A stretch of 64,000 nt of DNA from an uncultured Prevotellaceae bacterium (GCA_947168395.1 CAMVLT010000005.1:1-64000), one strand, 5' to 3'; counted from the stretch's first letter, positions 1 to 9,251 are shown. The notes: a model not told the origin generated them from the sequence alone. Program-made: numbers and translations.

Positions 1-50
1 AAGACCCCAACATTAAAAGTGTTGTGCTCTACCGACTGAGCTAACGGATC
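1..50 (-). tRNA. tRNA-Lys (TTT), partial at window edge
   Basis: Read on the minus strand from base 50, the acceptor 5' strand GATCCGT, a D arm with GCTC/GAGC and an anticodon arm CAACA-CTTTTAA-TGTTG can be followed. The anticodon is TTT (lysine). The variable loop, T arm and 3' acceptor strand lie beyond base 1, so only about two thirds of the gene is seen. A TACCTTTGC promoter motif lies 28 bases upstream. Confidence 0.93.
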
Positions 51-77
51 TACCTGTACTTGTTGCTAAAAGCGGGT

Positions 78-86
78 GCAAAGGTA
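78..86 (-). promoter_or_regulatory. -7 promoter element of tRNA-Lys
   Basis: TACCTTTGC on the minus strand matches the Bacteroidota -7 consensus TAnnTTTG and lies 28 bases upstream of the tRNA-Lys 5' end. Confidence 0.65.
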
Positions 87-111
87 CAATGTTTTTTTCA
101 AATAGCCAAAT

Positions 112-702
112 TTATTCCGATGATTTTTTCTCTTTCAGTGCTTTTTGGTAGCACTCACGGCATAATGGCTCGTATTCTTGGGTCTCGCCGAGCAGTACAC
201 GGCGGTCGTTGTCGACAATGCGATGGCTGACGTAGGCCAGGTTTCCGCACTTGACGCAGATGGCGTGAACCTTGGTCACGTCGTCGGCGATGGCACAGAG
301 GGCAGGCATGGGACCGAAGGGAATGCCACGGAAGTCCATGTCGAGCCCCGCGATGATGACGCGGATGCCCCGGTTGGCCAGTTCGTTGCACACGTCGGGC
401 AGTCCCATGTCGAAGAACTGCGCCTCGTCGATGCCTACCACGTCGATGTCCGACGACAGGAGCAGGATGCTGGCCGATGAGTCGATGGGTGTCGAGAGAA
501 TGTGGTTCTGGTCGTGACTGACCACGTCCTCCTCAGAGTAGCGTACGTCGATGGCTGGCTTGAAAATCTCCACCTTCTGGCGGGCAAATTTCGCACGGCG
601 CAAGCGCCGGATGAGTTCTTCGGTCTTGCCCGAGAACATGGAACCGCAAATCACTTCGATGCGGCCGGGACGGTGTGGTTCACCATTGAAGTTGTTGTTC
701 AT
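112..702 (-). CDS. tdk: thymidine kinase
   Basis: This cytosolic type II thymidine kinase (196 aa) phosphorylates thymidine to dTMP in the salvage pathway. A P-loop GSMFSGKT spans residues 20-27. The DEAQFF motif (about 92-97) holds the catalytic glutamate E93. A structural zinc site is visible as the CVKC and CREC pairs in the last 50 residues. The length is normal for the family. The ATG at 702 is only 3 bases from a TAATTTTGC promoter motif, so the transcript should have almost no leader. It is divergent from rsmI and transcribed toward tRNA-Lys. Confidence 0.97.
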   Translation of the reverse strand: MNNNFNGEPHRPGRIEVICGSMFSGKTEELIRRLRRAKFARQKVEIFKPAIDVRYSEEDVVSHDQNHILSTPIDSSASILLLSSDIDVVGIDEAQFFDMGLPDVCNELANRGIRVIIAGLDMDFRGIPFGPMPALCAIADDVTKVHAICVKCGNLAYVSHRIVDNDRRVLLGETQEYEPLCRECYQKALKEKKSSE

Positions 703-705
703 AGT

Positions 706-714
706 GCAAAATTA
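706..714 (-). promoter_or_regulatory. -7 promoter element of tdk
   Basis: TAATTTTGC on the minus strand ends 3 bases before the tdk ATG, which implies a leaderless or near-leaderless transcript. Confidence 0.6.
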
Positions 715-788
715 CGAAAAAAAAGTGAAAAGTGTTGAGCGAATCGTGAAAAATTTGCTGCCGTGGTAAGATATTTACCTTTTTTTGT

Positions 789-797
789 TAACTTTGC
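789..797 (+). promoter_or_regulatory. -7 promoter element of rsmI
   Basis: TAACTTTGC lies 7 bases before the rsmI ATG at 805. Confidence 0.6.
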
Positions 798-804
798 ATC
801 CGAA

Positions 805-1524
805 ATGGGCATATTGTATATTGTTCCTACCCCTGTAGGCAATATGGAAGATATGACACTGCGGGCCATTCGTATATTAAAAGAGGTGGACTTGGTGTTG
901 GCAGAGGATACCCGGACGTCGGGCATTCTGCTGAAGCATTTTGAAATCAGAAACCAGCTCATGTCGCACCACAAGTTCAACGAGCACGGAACGTCGGCTG
1001 GCGTTGTCAACCGTCTGTTGGCAGGCGAGAACGTGGCACTCATCAGTGATGCCGGCACGCCAGGCATCAGCGACCCAGGCTTCTTTCTTGTCCGCGAGGC
1101 CGTCAGGGCTGGGGTGGAGGTGCAGTGCCTCCCCGGTGCTACTGCTTTCGTGCCGGCTCTGGTCAGCAGCGGACTGCCCTGCGACCGCTTCGCCTTCGAG
1201 GGGTTTCTGCCTCAGAAGAAGGGCCGTCAGACAAAGATTCAGAGTCTGGCCGAGGAGGAGCGCACCATGATTTTCTATGAGTCGCCCTACCGGCTGGTGA
1301 AGACGCTGCAGCAGTTTGCCGAGGCTTACGGAGAAGACCGACAGGTGAGCGTCTGCCGTGAAATCAGCAAGGTTCATGAGGAAAGTGTGCGCGGCTCGCT
1401 GGCCGAAGTCATCGCCCATTTCCAGGAACACGAGCCGAAAGGTGAAATCGTCATCGTCCTTGCCGGACGTGAAAAGGGCAACGGACTGCCACGGACTGAA
1501 ACGGACAAAAATGTAAGTCCGTAA
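805..1524 (+). CDS. rsmI: 16S rRNA (cytidine1402-2'-O)-methyltransferase
   Basis: RsmI uses SAM to methylate the ribose of C1402 in the decoding centre of 16S rRNA. The tetrapyrrole-methylase fold is recognised by LYIVPTPVGN at the N-terminus, AEDTRTS, LISDAGTPGISDPG, CLPGATA, FYESPYR and CREISKVHEE. The start at 805 is chosen because the motif MGILYIVPTPVGN begins there; a longer frame from 763 runs through the promoter. The protein is 239 aa. The last ~15 residues and the stop codon are encoded by the first copy of a 70-bp tandem repeat that extends past the gene, so the natural C-terminus has probably been replaced. No shared transcript with the next gene is evident. Confidence 0.95.
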   Translation: MGILYIVPTPVGNMEDMTLRAIRILKEVDLVLAEDTRTSGILLKHFEIRNQLMSHHKFNEHGTSAGVVNRLLAGENVALISDAGTPGISDPGFFLVREAVRAGVEVQCLPGATAFVPALVSSGLPCDRFAFEGFLPQKKGRQTKIQSLAEEERTMIFYESPYRLVKTLQQFAEAYGEDRQVSVCREISKVHEESVRGSLAEVIAHFQEHEPKGEIVIVLAGREKGNGLPRTETDKNVSP

Positions 1525-1613
1525 AGTCCGATGCAAAAAAAAGAAGGGCAACGGACTGCCACGGACTGAAACGGACAAAAATGTAAGTCCGTAAAGTCCG
1601 ATGCAAAAAAGGA
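1474..1613. repeat. 70-bp tandem direct repeat, two copies, overlapping rsmI 3' end
   Basis: Two copies with period 70 (1474-1543 and 1544-1613) are identical over at least 67 bases. Each has three ACGGACT-type words and then an inverted partner (GTCCGT, AGTCCG), so each copy can fold into a hairpin with two 6-bp stems. Copy one encodes the last residues of RsmI and its stop codon. Confidence 0.9.
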
Positions 1614-1640
1614 AATAATTGAAAAGTAAATATATTGATT

Positions 1641-2489
1641 ATGAAGAAAGTATTGATTTTTGGTGTTTGCCTGCTGGCTATGGCCAGTTGCGAACAGAAA
1701 CAGTCGAAGGCTGATTTTGCAGCCATGCAGCGTGTTGATTCCCTGAGTCAGATTATTGCGCAGAAGGACAACGAGATTAACGACATGATGAGCACGTTCT
1801 CGGAGATTGAGGACGGATTCCGTGCCATCTCTGAGGCCCAGAACCGCGTAGCCGTGGCCAAGAGCGGCGAGGGTGCCAACTCGAAACAGCGCATCATGGA
1901 GAACATACAGTTCATCCAGAGCACGATGCAGCAGAACAAGGAACTGATTAACAAGCTGAAGCAGCAGTTGCGCGAGAGCAGCGTGAAGAGCGACGCCCTG
2001 CGCAAGTTGGTGGAAAGTATGACCCAGCAGTTAGAGGAGAAAGACCAGCAGTTGCAGGACCTTCGTGCCCAGTTGGACGAGAAGGAAGTCAAGATCATGG
2101 ACCTGGACGAGAAGGTGGCCAACCTGAATACCGACGTGAAGGAGCTGACAGCCGAGACCAACCAGCGTGCCGAGACCATTTCCGCCCAGGACAAGCAGCT
2201 GAACACCGCCTGGTTCGTGTTCGGCACGAAGAGCGAGCTGAAGGAGCAGCAGATACTGGTTGACGGCAAGGTGCTGCAGTCGAGCTTCAACAAGGAGTAC
2301 TTTACGAAGATTGACATACGTGTCGATAAGGAAATCAAACTCTATTCCTCGTCGGCCAAGATTCTGACGACGCATCCGGCCAGTGCCTACACCCTGCAGC
2401 GTGATGCCAACAAGCAGTATGTGCTGCGCATCACCGACCCGCAGCTGTTCTGGTCGACCAGCAAATACTTGGTCGTACTCGTTAAGTAA
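1641..2489 (+). CDS. coiled-coil lipoprotein, unknown function
   Basis: This is a 282-aa exported lipoprotein. The signal peptide ends in the lipobox MASC at residues 14-17, which predicts lipid attachment to Cys17. Residues about 30-185 are a long heptad-rich coiled coil (many Q, E, K and L, e.g. QQLEEKDQQLQDLRAQL). Residues 190-282 form a small domain with WFVFGTKSEL and a C-terminal TSKYLVVLVK. This pattern is common among Bacteroidota lipoproteins annotated as hypothetical; I do not recognise a function. The ATG at 1641 is preferred over a TTG two codons upstream because the charged MKK signal start lies there. Confidence 0.85.
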   Translation: MKKVLIFGVCLLAMASCEQKQSKADFAAMQRVDSLSQIIAQKDNEINDMMSTFSEIEDGFRAISEAQNRVAVAKSGEGANSKQRIMENIQFIQSTMQQNKELINKLKQQLRESSVKSDALRKLVESMTQQLEEKDQQLQDLRAQLDEKEVKIMDLDEKVANLNTDVKELTAETNQRAETISAQDKQLNTAWFVFGTKSELKEQQILVDGKVLQSSFNKEYFTKIDIRVDKEIKLYSSSAKILTTHPASAYTLQRDANKQYVLRITDPQLFWSTSKYLVVLVK

Positions 2490-2503
2490 TTGACAATTGA
2501 TAA

Positions 2504-4174
2504 TTGACAATTAAGACGTTCATAGGCAAGGCGTTGGCTTGCTCGCTCTCCGTTGTCGTGCTTGCCGGGTGCAAGGATGGCGACGGCGGGAGTTCCATCA
2601 CCATCACTTCGGCGGTGATGATGGAGATGCCATCCGTGGTGAATCAGAAGAAGACCATCACCTTCCAGGCAACGGCCGACTGGACAGCCTCCTGCGCAGC
2701 CGACTGGCTTGTGTTCTCGCCCAAGAAAGGCAGTGCCGGCGACAACATCACCATCACCGTCACCACGGCTTCAACTAACAGAACCAAGACTACGCGCACG
2801 GCTCAGCTCATGCTCAAGTCGGGGGGCGAGACCACTCACGTGAGCCTTATCCAGAGTGCCAAGTACGCCATCTTCAACCATAAGGAGTACACGGTAGATG
2901 CCCAAGGCGGGACGCTGGTGCTCGATTTCAAGTCGAACACCACAGAAGCCGACAACATGGGCATCAGGTTCACTGATTACAACTGGATTCACTGGACTGG
3001 TCAGTCGCGCCTGCCCCGTGCCGAGTGGGAAGGCTCTACGCATCAGATTAGGTTGGACCCCAACACGACGGCCGACGGACGTGTGGCACTCTTCATACTG
3101 ACGCTCCCCACTGACAACGAACCAGGGTGGATGGGGCTCGACACGGCCTTCGTCTATCAGAAAGGCATTGCCGGGAAATATGAGTCGTCAGACTTCTCGG
3201 CCGACGGCACCGTCACCCGCCTGCAGAAGGCAACTGTCGGACGCGGCATCCCCATCGTGCTGATGGGCGACGGCTTTGCCGACATCGACATAGCCGACGG
3301 CACCTACGATCAGGTGATGCACCAGACCTGCGAGAACCTGTTCAGCGAAGAGCCTGTACGCACCCTGCGCGATTATTTCGATGTCTATGCCGTCACCGCT
3401 GTCTCGCGCAGCCGGGGGGTCGGCAAGGACTGTACCACAGCCTTCAGCACCCTGCCCAGCAACATTTCGAGCAGCATCGACTTCGATGCCGACAAGGTGG
3501 CAGCGTATTTGAACAAGGTCGACAGCATAGACACTGAGAATGCCCTGGCCGTCGTCATTCTCAACAGCAACGGCCATAATGGCGTCACCATGCTGCTCCT
3601 CGACGAGGAAACCTTGCAGCCCCGCCAGTTCTCCGTCTCGCTCTGTGCCCTCATCGACGGTGTCGGCGGCGAGACTTTCCGTCAGGTACTGGTGCACGAG
3701 ACCATAGGCCACGGTTTTGCCAAACTGGCCGACGAGTACGGCTACGAGCACTACGGAGCACCCGACGACAAGACTGCGCGCCAGTTGCGTCGCTATCACG
3801 AGTGGGGCTGGATGATCAATGCCGACTTGTCCGACGACAAAGCCAGCGTACTTTGGTCGCCATTCATCGGCGACAGCCGCTTTGCTGCCGAGAGCATAGG
3901 GTGCTACGAGGGTGCCTTCACCTACGCCTTAGGTGTCTACCGGCCTACGGAGGAGAGCATGATGCGCAGCAACCAGAGTCCCTTCAATGCCCCCAGCCGC
4001 AAAGCCATCTACGACAAGGTGATGCTGCTGGGCGAGGGTATTCCCGCCTCTTCCTTCGAGGAGTTCGCCGCCTTCGACGAGCAGCACAAGCCTACGCGCT
4101 GGAGCTACGCCACCCGTTCGAGCTCCCCCTGGCCTCACCGCCGCCTTGCGCCACCCATTATCCGCGGTTTTTGA
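2504..4174 (+). CDS. BACON-domain M64 (IgA-type) metallopeptidase lipoprotein
   Basis: This is a 556-aa surface or periplasmic zinc peptidase. The signal peptide carries the lipobox LAGC. A BACON domain (about 35-115, TADWTASCAADW) is typical of Bacteroidota surface proteins and often binds carbohydrate or mucin. The catalytic part holds HETIGHGFAKLADEY near residues 398-412, the HExxH plus distal DEY zinc signature of peptidase family M64, whose founding member cleaves IgA. The reading frame has no ATG near its beginning. The only start is TTG at 2504, inside an AATTGATAATTGAC spacer repeat and just after an in-frame stop at 2501. Substrate unknown; immunoglobulin or mucin-type proteins are possible. 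Confidence 0.88.
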   Translation: MTIKTFIGKALACSLSVVVLAGCKDGDGGSSITITSAVMMEMPSVVNQKKTITFQATADWTASCAADWLVFSPKKGSAGDNITITVTTASTNRTKTTRTAQLMLKSGGETTHVSLIQSAKYAIFNHKEYTVDAQGGTLVLDFKSNTTEADNMGIRFTDYNWIHWTGQSRLPRAEWEGSTHQIRLDPNTTADGRVALFILTLPTDNEPGWMGLDTAFVYQKGIAGKYESSDFSADGTVTRLQKATVGRGIPIVLMGDGFADIDIADGTYDQVMHQTCENLFSEEPVRTLRDYFDVYAVTAVSRSRGVGKDCTTAFSTLPSNISSSIDFDADKVAAYLNKVDSIDTENALAVVILNSNGHNGVTMLLLDEETLQPRQFSVSLCALIDGVGGETFRQVLVHETIGHGFAKLADEYGYEHYGAPDDKTARQLRRYHEWGWMINADLSDDKASVLWSPFIGDSRFAAESIGCYEGAFTYALGVYRPTEESMMRSNQSPFNAPSRKAIYDKVMLLGEGIPASSFEEFAAFDEQHKPTRWSYATRSSSPWPHRRLAPPIIRGF

Positions 4175-4262
4175 CGGGGTAGACTCGGCTTTTCATTACG
4201 ATACTTGCTGGGTTTACTTAGGTCTCTCTTGACCTTGATTGACACTGCGGCTGATGGCAGTT

Positions 4263-4434
4263 GGTACAGATGGCAGATGGCAGTTTTCTCGTGAACGGTA
4301 TGCTATATCTTACTTCAAACATTTACTATATATAATATATATATATATTATATATAGTAATATATTATTATACAGATTTCTCTATTCTAACCGCATACTT
4401 ACCTCAGAAGAAACTGCCATCTGCCATCTGTACC
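4263..4434. repeat. nested inverted repeat with AT-rich palindrome core
   Basis: The 24-base arms 4263-4286 and 4411-4434 are exact reverse complements (left arm begins GGTACAGATGGCAGATGG). Between them 4325-4358 is a perfect 34-bp AT palindrome starting ACTATATATAA. The whole can form a large cruciform. No ORF is convincing here. Confidence 0.88.
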
Positions 4435-4444
4435 ATACTGTACC

Positions 4445-4470
4445 ATGTGGGCGCAAATTTGCGCTCACGT
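4445..4470. promoter_or_regulatory. 26-bp dyad centred on AAATTT (first of two)
   Basis: The dyad runs outward from GCGCAAATTTGCGC. All 13 pairs form if two G-T pairs are allowed. It could be an operator or an RNA hairpin upstream of the susC promoter. Confidence 0.5.
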
Positions 4471-4493
4471 CCTAATTCTTGATACAACGTGTT

Positions 4494-4519
4494 ACATGGG
4501 TCGAAATTTCGGCCCATGT
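4494..4519. promoter_or_regulatory. 26-bp dyad centred on AAATTT (second of two)
   Basis: This dyad has the same length and the same AAATTT centre as the one 23 bases upstream, but different arms (ACATGGG / CCCATGT). It has one G-T pair. Confidence 0.5.
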
Positions 4520-4645
4520 CCAACTCTTTGACTAAAATGAAGGAAAAAGCAACAAAAAACCAACAATTTGGGAGAGATTTGTTAATAAGGGAGCGCAAAA
4601 TGTGTTTTTTTAATAAAATTATTCGTTTTTTTGAATTATATATAT

Positions 4646-4654
4646 TACCTTTGC
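4646..4654 (+). promoter_or_regulatory. -7 promoter element of the SusC operon
   Basis: TACCTTTGC lies about 120 bases before the susC-like ATG, leaving a leader of roughly 110 bases. Around 4677-4707 the leader has a GC-rich stretch that might fold. Confidence 0.65.
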
Positions 4655-4774
4655 AAGCTGAAACAGACTTTTAGCGGTGTGCCCCCTGTGTGGGAGCGGC
4701 CTTAATAATAATAGGTACGCGCGAGTGAAGAATATTTTTTCTTATTAATTATAAACAAAAAAACGAGAGAGATT

Positions 4775-7700
4775 ATGAAAAAAAGATTAACATTGTTTTT
4801 GGCAAGTATGCTGCTCTTCATGGGAGAAGCTCTTGCACAGACACAGGTTAACGGTACTGTAGTCTCACAGGAAGACGGCCAGCCCATCATTGGTGCAGCC
4901 GTCCGCATCGTGGGTAACAAGGTCGGTATGTTAACCGATGTAAACGGTCGCTTCTCGCTGACCATGCCAGCCGGCAAGACCCAGATTACGATTTCGTATG
5001 TGGGTTACGAGCCTCAGACGCTGACGGCCAGGAATGGTATGCGGGTAGTCCTTGTACAGGACGAAAGGACGCTGGACGACGTGATTGTCGTAGGTTACGG
5101 TACCCAGCGCCGCGAGGCCAAGACGGGTTCTATCACGACCGTCTCTGGCGGCGAGATAGCCGACATTCCCGCTACTTCACTCGACAAGATGCTGGGTGGT
5201 AAGCTTGCTGGTGTGATGATTACGCAGCAGAGTGGCCAGCCCGGTTCAAGCTCGAGCATCCGCATCCGTGGTACCAGCTCTATCAATGCTGGTAACAACC
5301 CGTTGTACGTTGTCGACGGTATACCCGTCATGAGTGGTGATGAGTACGAGATGGTGAACGAAAACGGCGCTAACCCGATTGCTACCATCAACCCCGATGA
5401 TATCGAGTCGATTACGGTATTGAAGGATGCCGCCGCTGCTTCTGTGTATGGTAGCCGCGCTGCCAACGGTGTCATCTTGATTACCACCAAGAGCGGTAAG
5501 GAAGGCAAGAGCCAGTTCACGGTGCGTGCCAAGTACGGTGTTTCGTCGCTGGCTAACGACAACGATTTCGGTGTGATGACCGGTCAGGAGCTGCTGCAGT
5601 ATCAGCGCGACGCCGTCATCAATGCCGGCAAGGATCCTGACAACCCTACTGCTGGTGCCAGCTACTATCGTCCTTACGAGCTGCTGAGCCGTCCCCAGAC
5701 CAACTGGATGGACCACTTCACCCGCAAGGGCAAGACTCAGGAGTATGAGATTACCATGTCGGGTGGCTCGGCTCGCACGAAGTACTACAACTCGCTGTCT
5801 TACCACAAGACGCAGGGTATTTACTATGGAATTGACTTCCAGCGTATGCAGGGCCGTGTCAATGTTGACCACGAGATTCTGTCGAACCTGAAGACCGGCA
5901 CCCGCATCAACCTGGGTTACACCGAGTCAAACGACGTACCCATGCAGTCGCTGTACTACTCGAACCCCGCCTTCGCAGGTATGACCATTCTGCCCTGGAC
6001 ACCCAGGTATAACGATAAGGGTGACTTCAACTCGGCCATTCCCGAGAACTCTAACTCGAACCCCCGTGCCACAGCAGCCTACGACGATCAGTGGCAGAAG
6101 ACCTACTTCATGAACGGCAGCTTCTATCTGGAGTGGAAGCCCATCAAGCAGCTGACCCTGAAGACTACCAACGCTGCCGAGCTCAAGTTCATCGAGAGCC
6201 GCCGCTACTGGTCATTGGAAGCCCACAACTATGCTGCCGGATATCCTGAACTGCAGATGATTGACAGCCAGCGCCGCAGCTTGACTACTTCGAATACCGC
6301 TACGTGGGAGGACACCTACGCTGAGAAGCACAACCTCCGCGTTCTGCTCGGTCAGGAGGCCAACAAGTACCACTATCAGTATCTGTATGCTATGGCCGAG
6401 AACCTGAATCCGCAGATTCCCCACCTCGTATCAGGTAACTCTTCCAACCATCCCGTCGAGGACTACTACATGAACCGCACGTTGCTTTCTTGGTTCGGTA
6501 TCTTAGACTATAACTTCGATTCACGCTATTATCTGCAGGCTTCAATCCGTACCGACGGTTCTTCTCGCTTTGGTGAGAACAAGCGCTGGGGTACATTCTG
6601 GTCGGTAGGTGCTTCTTGGAACCTCCACAACGAGGCCTTCATGCAGGACGTGAAGTGGCTCGACCTGGGTAAGGTTCGTATCAGTTACGGTGTGAACGGT
6701 AACGATAATATCAATGACTACATGCAGTACGGTACCTATACCTCTTCTATTTATAATGGTATCACCGGTCTGCGTCCCTCGACGCCAGCCAACCCCGACC
6801 TGTCGTGGGAGAAGAACTTCGCCTGGAACTGGGGTATCGACTTCCGCTTCTTGAAGCGCTTCTCGGGTAGCATCGATGTCTACACCCGTAAGACCACCGA
6901 CATGCTGCTTGACAAGGCTCAGTCGTCAACCTCTGGTTTCAACACCGCTACCGTCAACATCGGTTCGATGCGCAACACGGGTATTGAGTTCCAGTTCGAC
7001 GCTGAAATCCTGAACAAGGGTGACTGGCAGTGGAACGTTGGCTTCAACATTGCCCACAACAAGACCAAGATTCTGGAGCTGACCGGCGAGGCACCTGAGG
7101 ACGGCTCACCCGAAATGATGCCTTACTCTGAGGACTCACGTCTGCGTCACATCGTAGGCGAGTCGATGTTCACCTTCTGGCTGAAGGACTACGCTGGTGT
7201 GAATCCCGTCAACGGCGAGGCTCTGTGGCGCACTGAGGAAGGCGAGCTGACCAACGACTACAATGCAGCTGCATACGTGAAGAGCGGCAGCCCCGAACCC
7301 AAGTACACCGGCGGTGTGAACACCACCCTGAGGTGGAAAGACCTGTCGCTGAGCATAGTGGGTGAGTTCAAGGGCGGCAACAAGGTGATGATTATCGAGA
7401 ACCGCTACCTGACCTCTGACGGTAACCAGATGTCGATGAACCAGCAGAAGCACGCTCTCGACTACTGGAAGAAGCCGGGCGACACGGGCGTGAACCCCAA
7501 GCCCATCGCAGGTAACGCTACCAACTCTAACAGCTTCTCGTCGAACCGCTTCATTGAGAAGGGCGACTACTTCCGCATCAAGGATATTACGCTGTCGTAC
7601 CAGCTGCCGAAGGACATCCTCAACAAGGTGGGTCTGAAGGCTACCCGCATCTATGCCAGCGGTCTGAACGTCTATACCTTCCACGATGTCAACTTCTGGG

Positions 7701-7786
7701 ATCCCGAGCGTGGTGTCGATGGTATGGGCTATGGTATCTATCCCGTCTCTAAGTCGTTCATCGTAGGTCTTGACCTGACGTTCTAA
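4775..7786 (+). CDS. SusC/RagA-family TonB-linked outer membrane transporter
   Basis: This 1003-aa beta-barrel imports substrates, typically oligosaccharides or peptides, across the outer membrane using TonB energy. In order: signal peptide (about 1-22, ending in AQ), a carboxypeptidase-D regulatory-like domain (about 25-100, VNGTVVSQEDGQPIIGAAV), the TonB-box region DDVIVVGYGTQRR, a plug domain (about 115-225, with SSIRIRGTSS and NPLYVVDGIP), then the barrel ending in FIVGLDLTF. It is the first gene of an operon with a SusD partner 36 bases downstream. The substrate cannot be read from sequence; the C10 peptidase in the locus points to peptides or glycopeptides. Confidence 0.96.
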   Translation: MKKRLTLFLASMLLFMGEALAQTQVNGTVVSQEDGQPIIGAAVRIVGNKVGMLTDVNGRFSLTMPAGKTQITISYVGYEPQTLTARNGMRVVLVQDERTLDDVIVVGYGTQRREAKTGSITTVSGGEIADIPATSLDKMLGGKLAGVMITQQSGQPGSSSSIRIRGTSSINAGNNPLYVVDGIPVMSGDEYEMVNENGANPIATINPDDIESITVLKDAAAASVYGSRAANGVILITTKSGKEGKSQFTVRAKYGVSSLANDNDFGVMTGQELLQYQRDAVINAGKDPDNPTAGASYYRPYELLSRPQTNWMDHFTRKGKTQEYEITMSGGSARTKYYNSLSYHKTQGIYYGIDFQRMQGRVNVDHEILSNLKTGTRINLGYTESNDVPMQSLYYSNPAFAGMTILPWTPRYNDKGDFNSAIPENSNSNPRATAAYDDQWQKTYFMNGSFYLEWKPIKQLTLKTTNAAELKFIESRRYWSLEAHNYAAGYPELQMIDSQRRSLTTSNTATWEDTYAEKHNLRVLLGQEANKYHYQYLYAMAENLNPQIPHLVSGNSSNHPVEDYYMNRTLLSWFGILDYNFDSRYYLQASIRTDGSSRFGENKRWGTFWSVGASWNLHNEAFMQDVKWLDLGKVRISYGVNGNDNINDYMQYGTYTSSIYNGITGLRPSTPANPDLSWEKNFAWNWGIDFRFLKRFSGSIDVYTRKTTDMLLDKAQSSTSGFNTATVNIGSMRNTGIEFQFDAEILNKGDWQWNVGFNIAHNKTKILELTGEAPEDGSPEMMPYSEDSRLRHIVGESMFTFWLKDYAGVNPVNGEALWRTEEGELTNDYNAAAYVKSGSPEPKYTGGVNTTLRWKDLSLSIVGEFKGGNKVMIIENRYLTSDGNQMSMNQQKHALDYWKKPGDTGVNPKPIAGNATNSNSFSSNRFIEKGDYFRIKDITLSYQLPKDILNKVGLKATRIYASGLNVYTFHDVNFWDPERGVDGMGYGIYPVSKSFIVGLDLTF

Positions 7787-7822
7787 AGGTAAAAAAGTAA
7801 AAGGTAAAAAAGTAAAAGAGAT
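7787..7822. repeat. AAGTAAAA/AAAAGGT spacer repeat
   Basis: The whole susC-susD gap is a repeat of GGTAAAAAAGTAAAA words. Related runs occur at 13512-13535 and 61589-61635, also directly upstream of start codons. Confidence 0.7.
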
Positions 7823-9250
7823 ATGAAAAAGACAATTATAGGACTGGCATTGATTGCCACCGCCGGCACGTTCACTGCTTGTAAGGGCTTCTTGGAGGAG
7901 GAGCCGCTGATGAAGCAGAGCAACGAGCTTACATTCGCCACATTTGACGGTCTGAACCAGGCTGGCGCTGCACTTTATTCCCGCATGCAGAGTGCCACTT
8001 GGTACGGCTGTCAGTTCATTCTCCAGCCGGAGCTGCGCGCTGGCAACGCTAAGAACCCGCTTTCTATCCCCGGTTCTGGCCGCTATCGCTTGGACACCCA
8101 GTGGAACTACAGCGAGAGCAACACCTCGTCGCTCTGGACTCACGCCTACTACACCATTTCGTGGGCCAATAACATTATCAACCATCTGGAGACTGCCGAC
8201 AAGGGTGACGCTACCGATCAGGACATCAACAACCTGAAGGCCGAGGCTCTGTTCATGCGTGCCCTCTGCCATTTCGACCTGGTCATCACCTACGCCCAGC
8301 CGTACAAGTGCGGCACTGGCAATCCTGGTGTGCCCGTTATCCTGGTTACCGAGAACGGCCTGCCCGCACGTAACACCGTCGGCGAGGTCTACGACCAGGT
8401 GGTGAAAGACCTGCTCGAGGCCGAGAGCCTGATGAGCGACGATTATGCCCGCGCTGGTGTGGACGACGCTGCTGCTGCCTGCACGAAGCCTGCCATCCAG
8501 GCTCTGTTGTCTCGCGTGTACCTTTATATGGAGAACTGGCAGGGTGCTGCCGACTATGCCACGAAGGTCATCAACAGCGGCAAGTTCGCCCTGCAGTCTG
8601 GCGATGCCTACCTGAGCATGTTCTCTGCAGCTACCGCTCCTGCCGGCAGCGAGATTATCTTCGAAGTCTATGGTTCAAAGAAAAACGACTTCTGGGATGA
8701 GTCGGGTTGGACTCACCTGGCTTACATCACCAGCTGGGGCGATGGTAACGACGGTTCCGGCGACGTGTGCGCCACCACCGACCTGGTTGACATGTACGAA
8801 CCTGGCGATATCCGTCTGAAGCTGTTCTTGAAGAACGAGAACGATAACCTCATCACGAAGTATGCCGGTAAGGCTGGTTCTGTTCCCCGCGAGACCAACA
8901 TTCCCGTGCTTCGCCTCTCTGAGATGTACCTGAACCGTGCCGAGGCTATCTCCAAAGGTGCCAGCATCAGCGGTGCCAGTGCCCGTGGCGACTTGGAAGC
9001 TATTGCCTCAAAGCGTGGTGCTACCGTTCCCGGTACTTTCAGCACGTTTGACGAGCGCCGCAAGGAGCTGATGTTCGAGGGTCACATCGTCTACGACTAT
9101 GCCCGCACTCAGACCGCTCTTACCCGTGTCGACTTCGACGGTACTGTGAACCAGAACATTCCCGCTGCTCCTGACTATCGTTGGGCTATGCCTATCCCCA
9201 AGCGCGAGATGGACGCCAATCCCAACATGACACAGAACCCGGGATATTAA
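7823..9250 (+). CDS. SusD/RagB-family surface lipoprotein
   Basis: This 475-aa substrate-binding lipoprotein forms the lid over the SusC channel. The lipobox TACK (Cys20) gives surface anchoring. The helical TPR-like body is recognisable from LWTHAYYTISWANNIIN, AEALFMRALCHFDLV, IPVLRLSEMYLNRAEA and DERRKELMFEG, and the C-terminus ends with RWAMPIPKREMDANPNMTQNPGY, which is typical of SusD. Same operon as the transporter upstream. Confidence 0.96.
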   Translation: MKKTIIGLALIATAGTFTACKGFLEEEPLMKQSNELTFATFDGLNQAGAALYSRMQSATWYGCQFILQPELRAGNAKNPLSIPGSGRYRLDTQWNYSESNTSSLWTHAYYTISWANNIINHLETADKGDATDQDINNLKAEALFMRALCHFDLVITYAQPYKCGTGNPGVPVILVTENGLPARNTVGEVYDQVVKDLLEAESLMSDDYARAGVDDAAAACTKPAIQALLSRVYLYMENWQGAADYATKVINSGKFALQSGDAYLSMFSAATAPAGSEIIFEVYGSKKNDFWDESGWTHLAYITSWGDGNDGSGDVCATTDLVDMYEPGDIRLKLFLKNENDNLITKYAGKAGSVPRETNIPVLRLSEMYLNRAEAISKGASISGASARGDLEAIASKRGATVPGTFSTFDERRKELMFEGHIVYDYARTQTALTRVDFDGTVNQNIPAAPDYRWAMPIPKREMDANPNMTQNPGY

Positions 9251-9251
9251 G

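Noticed and set aside
4100..4174. Frameshift at the M64 gene 3' end (Pro/Arg-rich tail)
   Set aside because: A short basic tail with LAPPI is consistent with family members as far as I can judge; no alternative frame continues the domain.
4321..4375. AT-rich stretch as a replication origin
   Set aside because: It is a perfect palindrome inside an inverted repeat and has no DnaA boxes or nearby replication genes.
7136..8272. 378-aa minus-strand ORF across the susC/susD junction
   Set aside because: It is antisense to two well-supported genes, with no recognisable domain.
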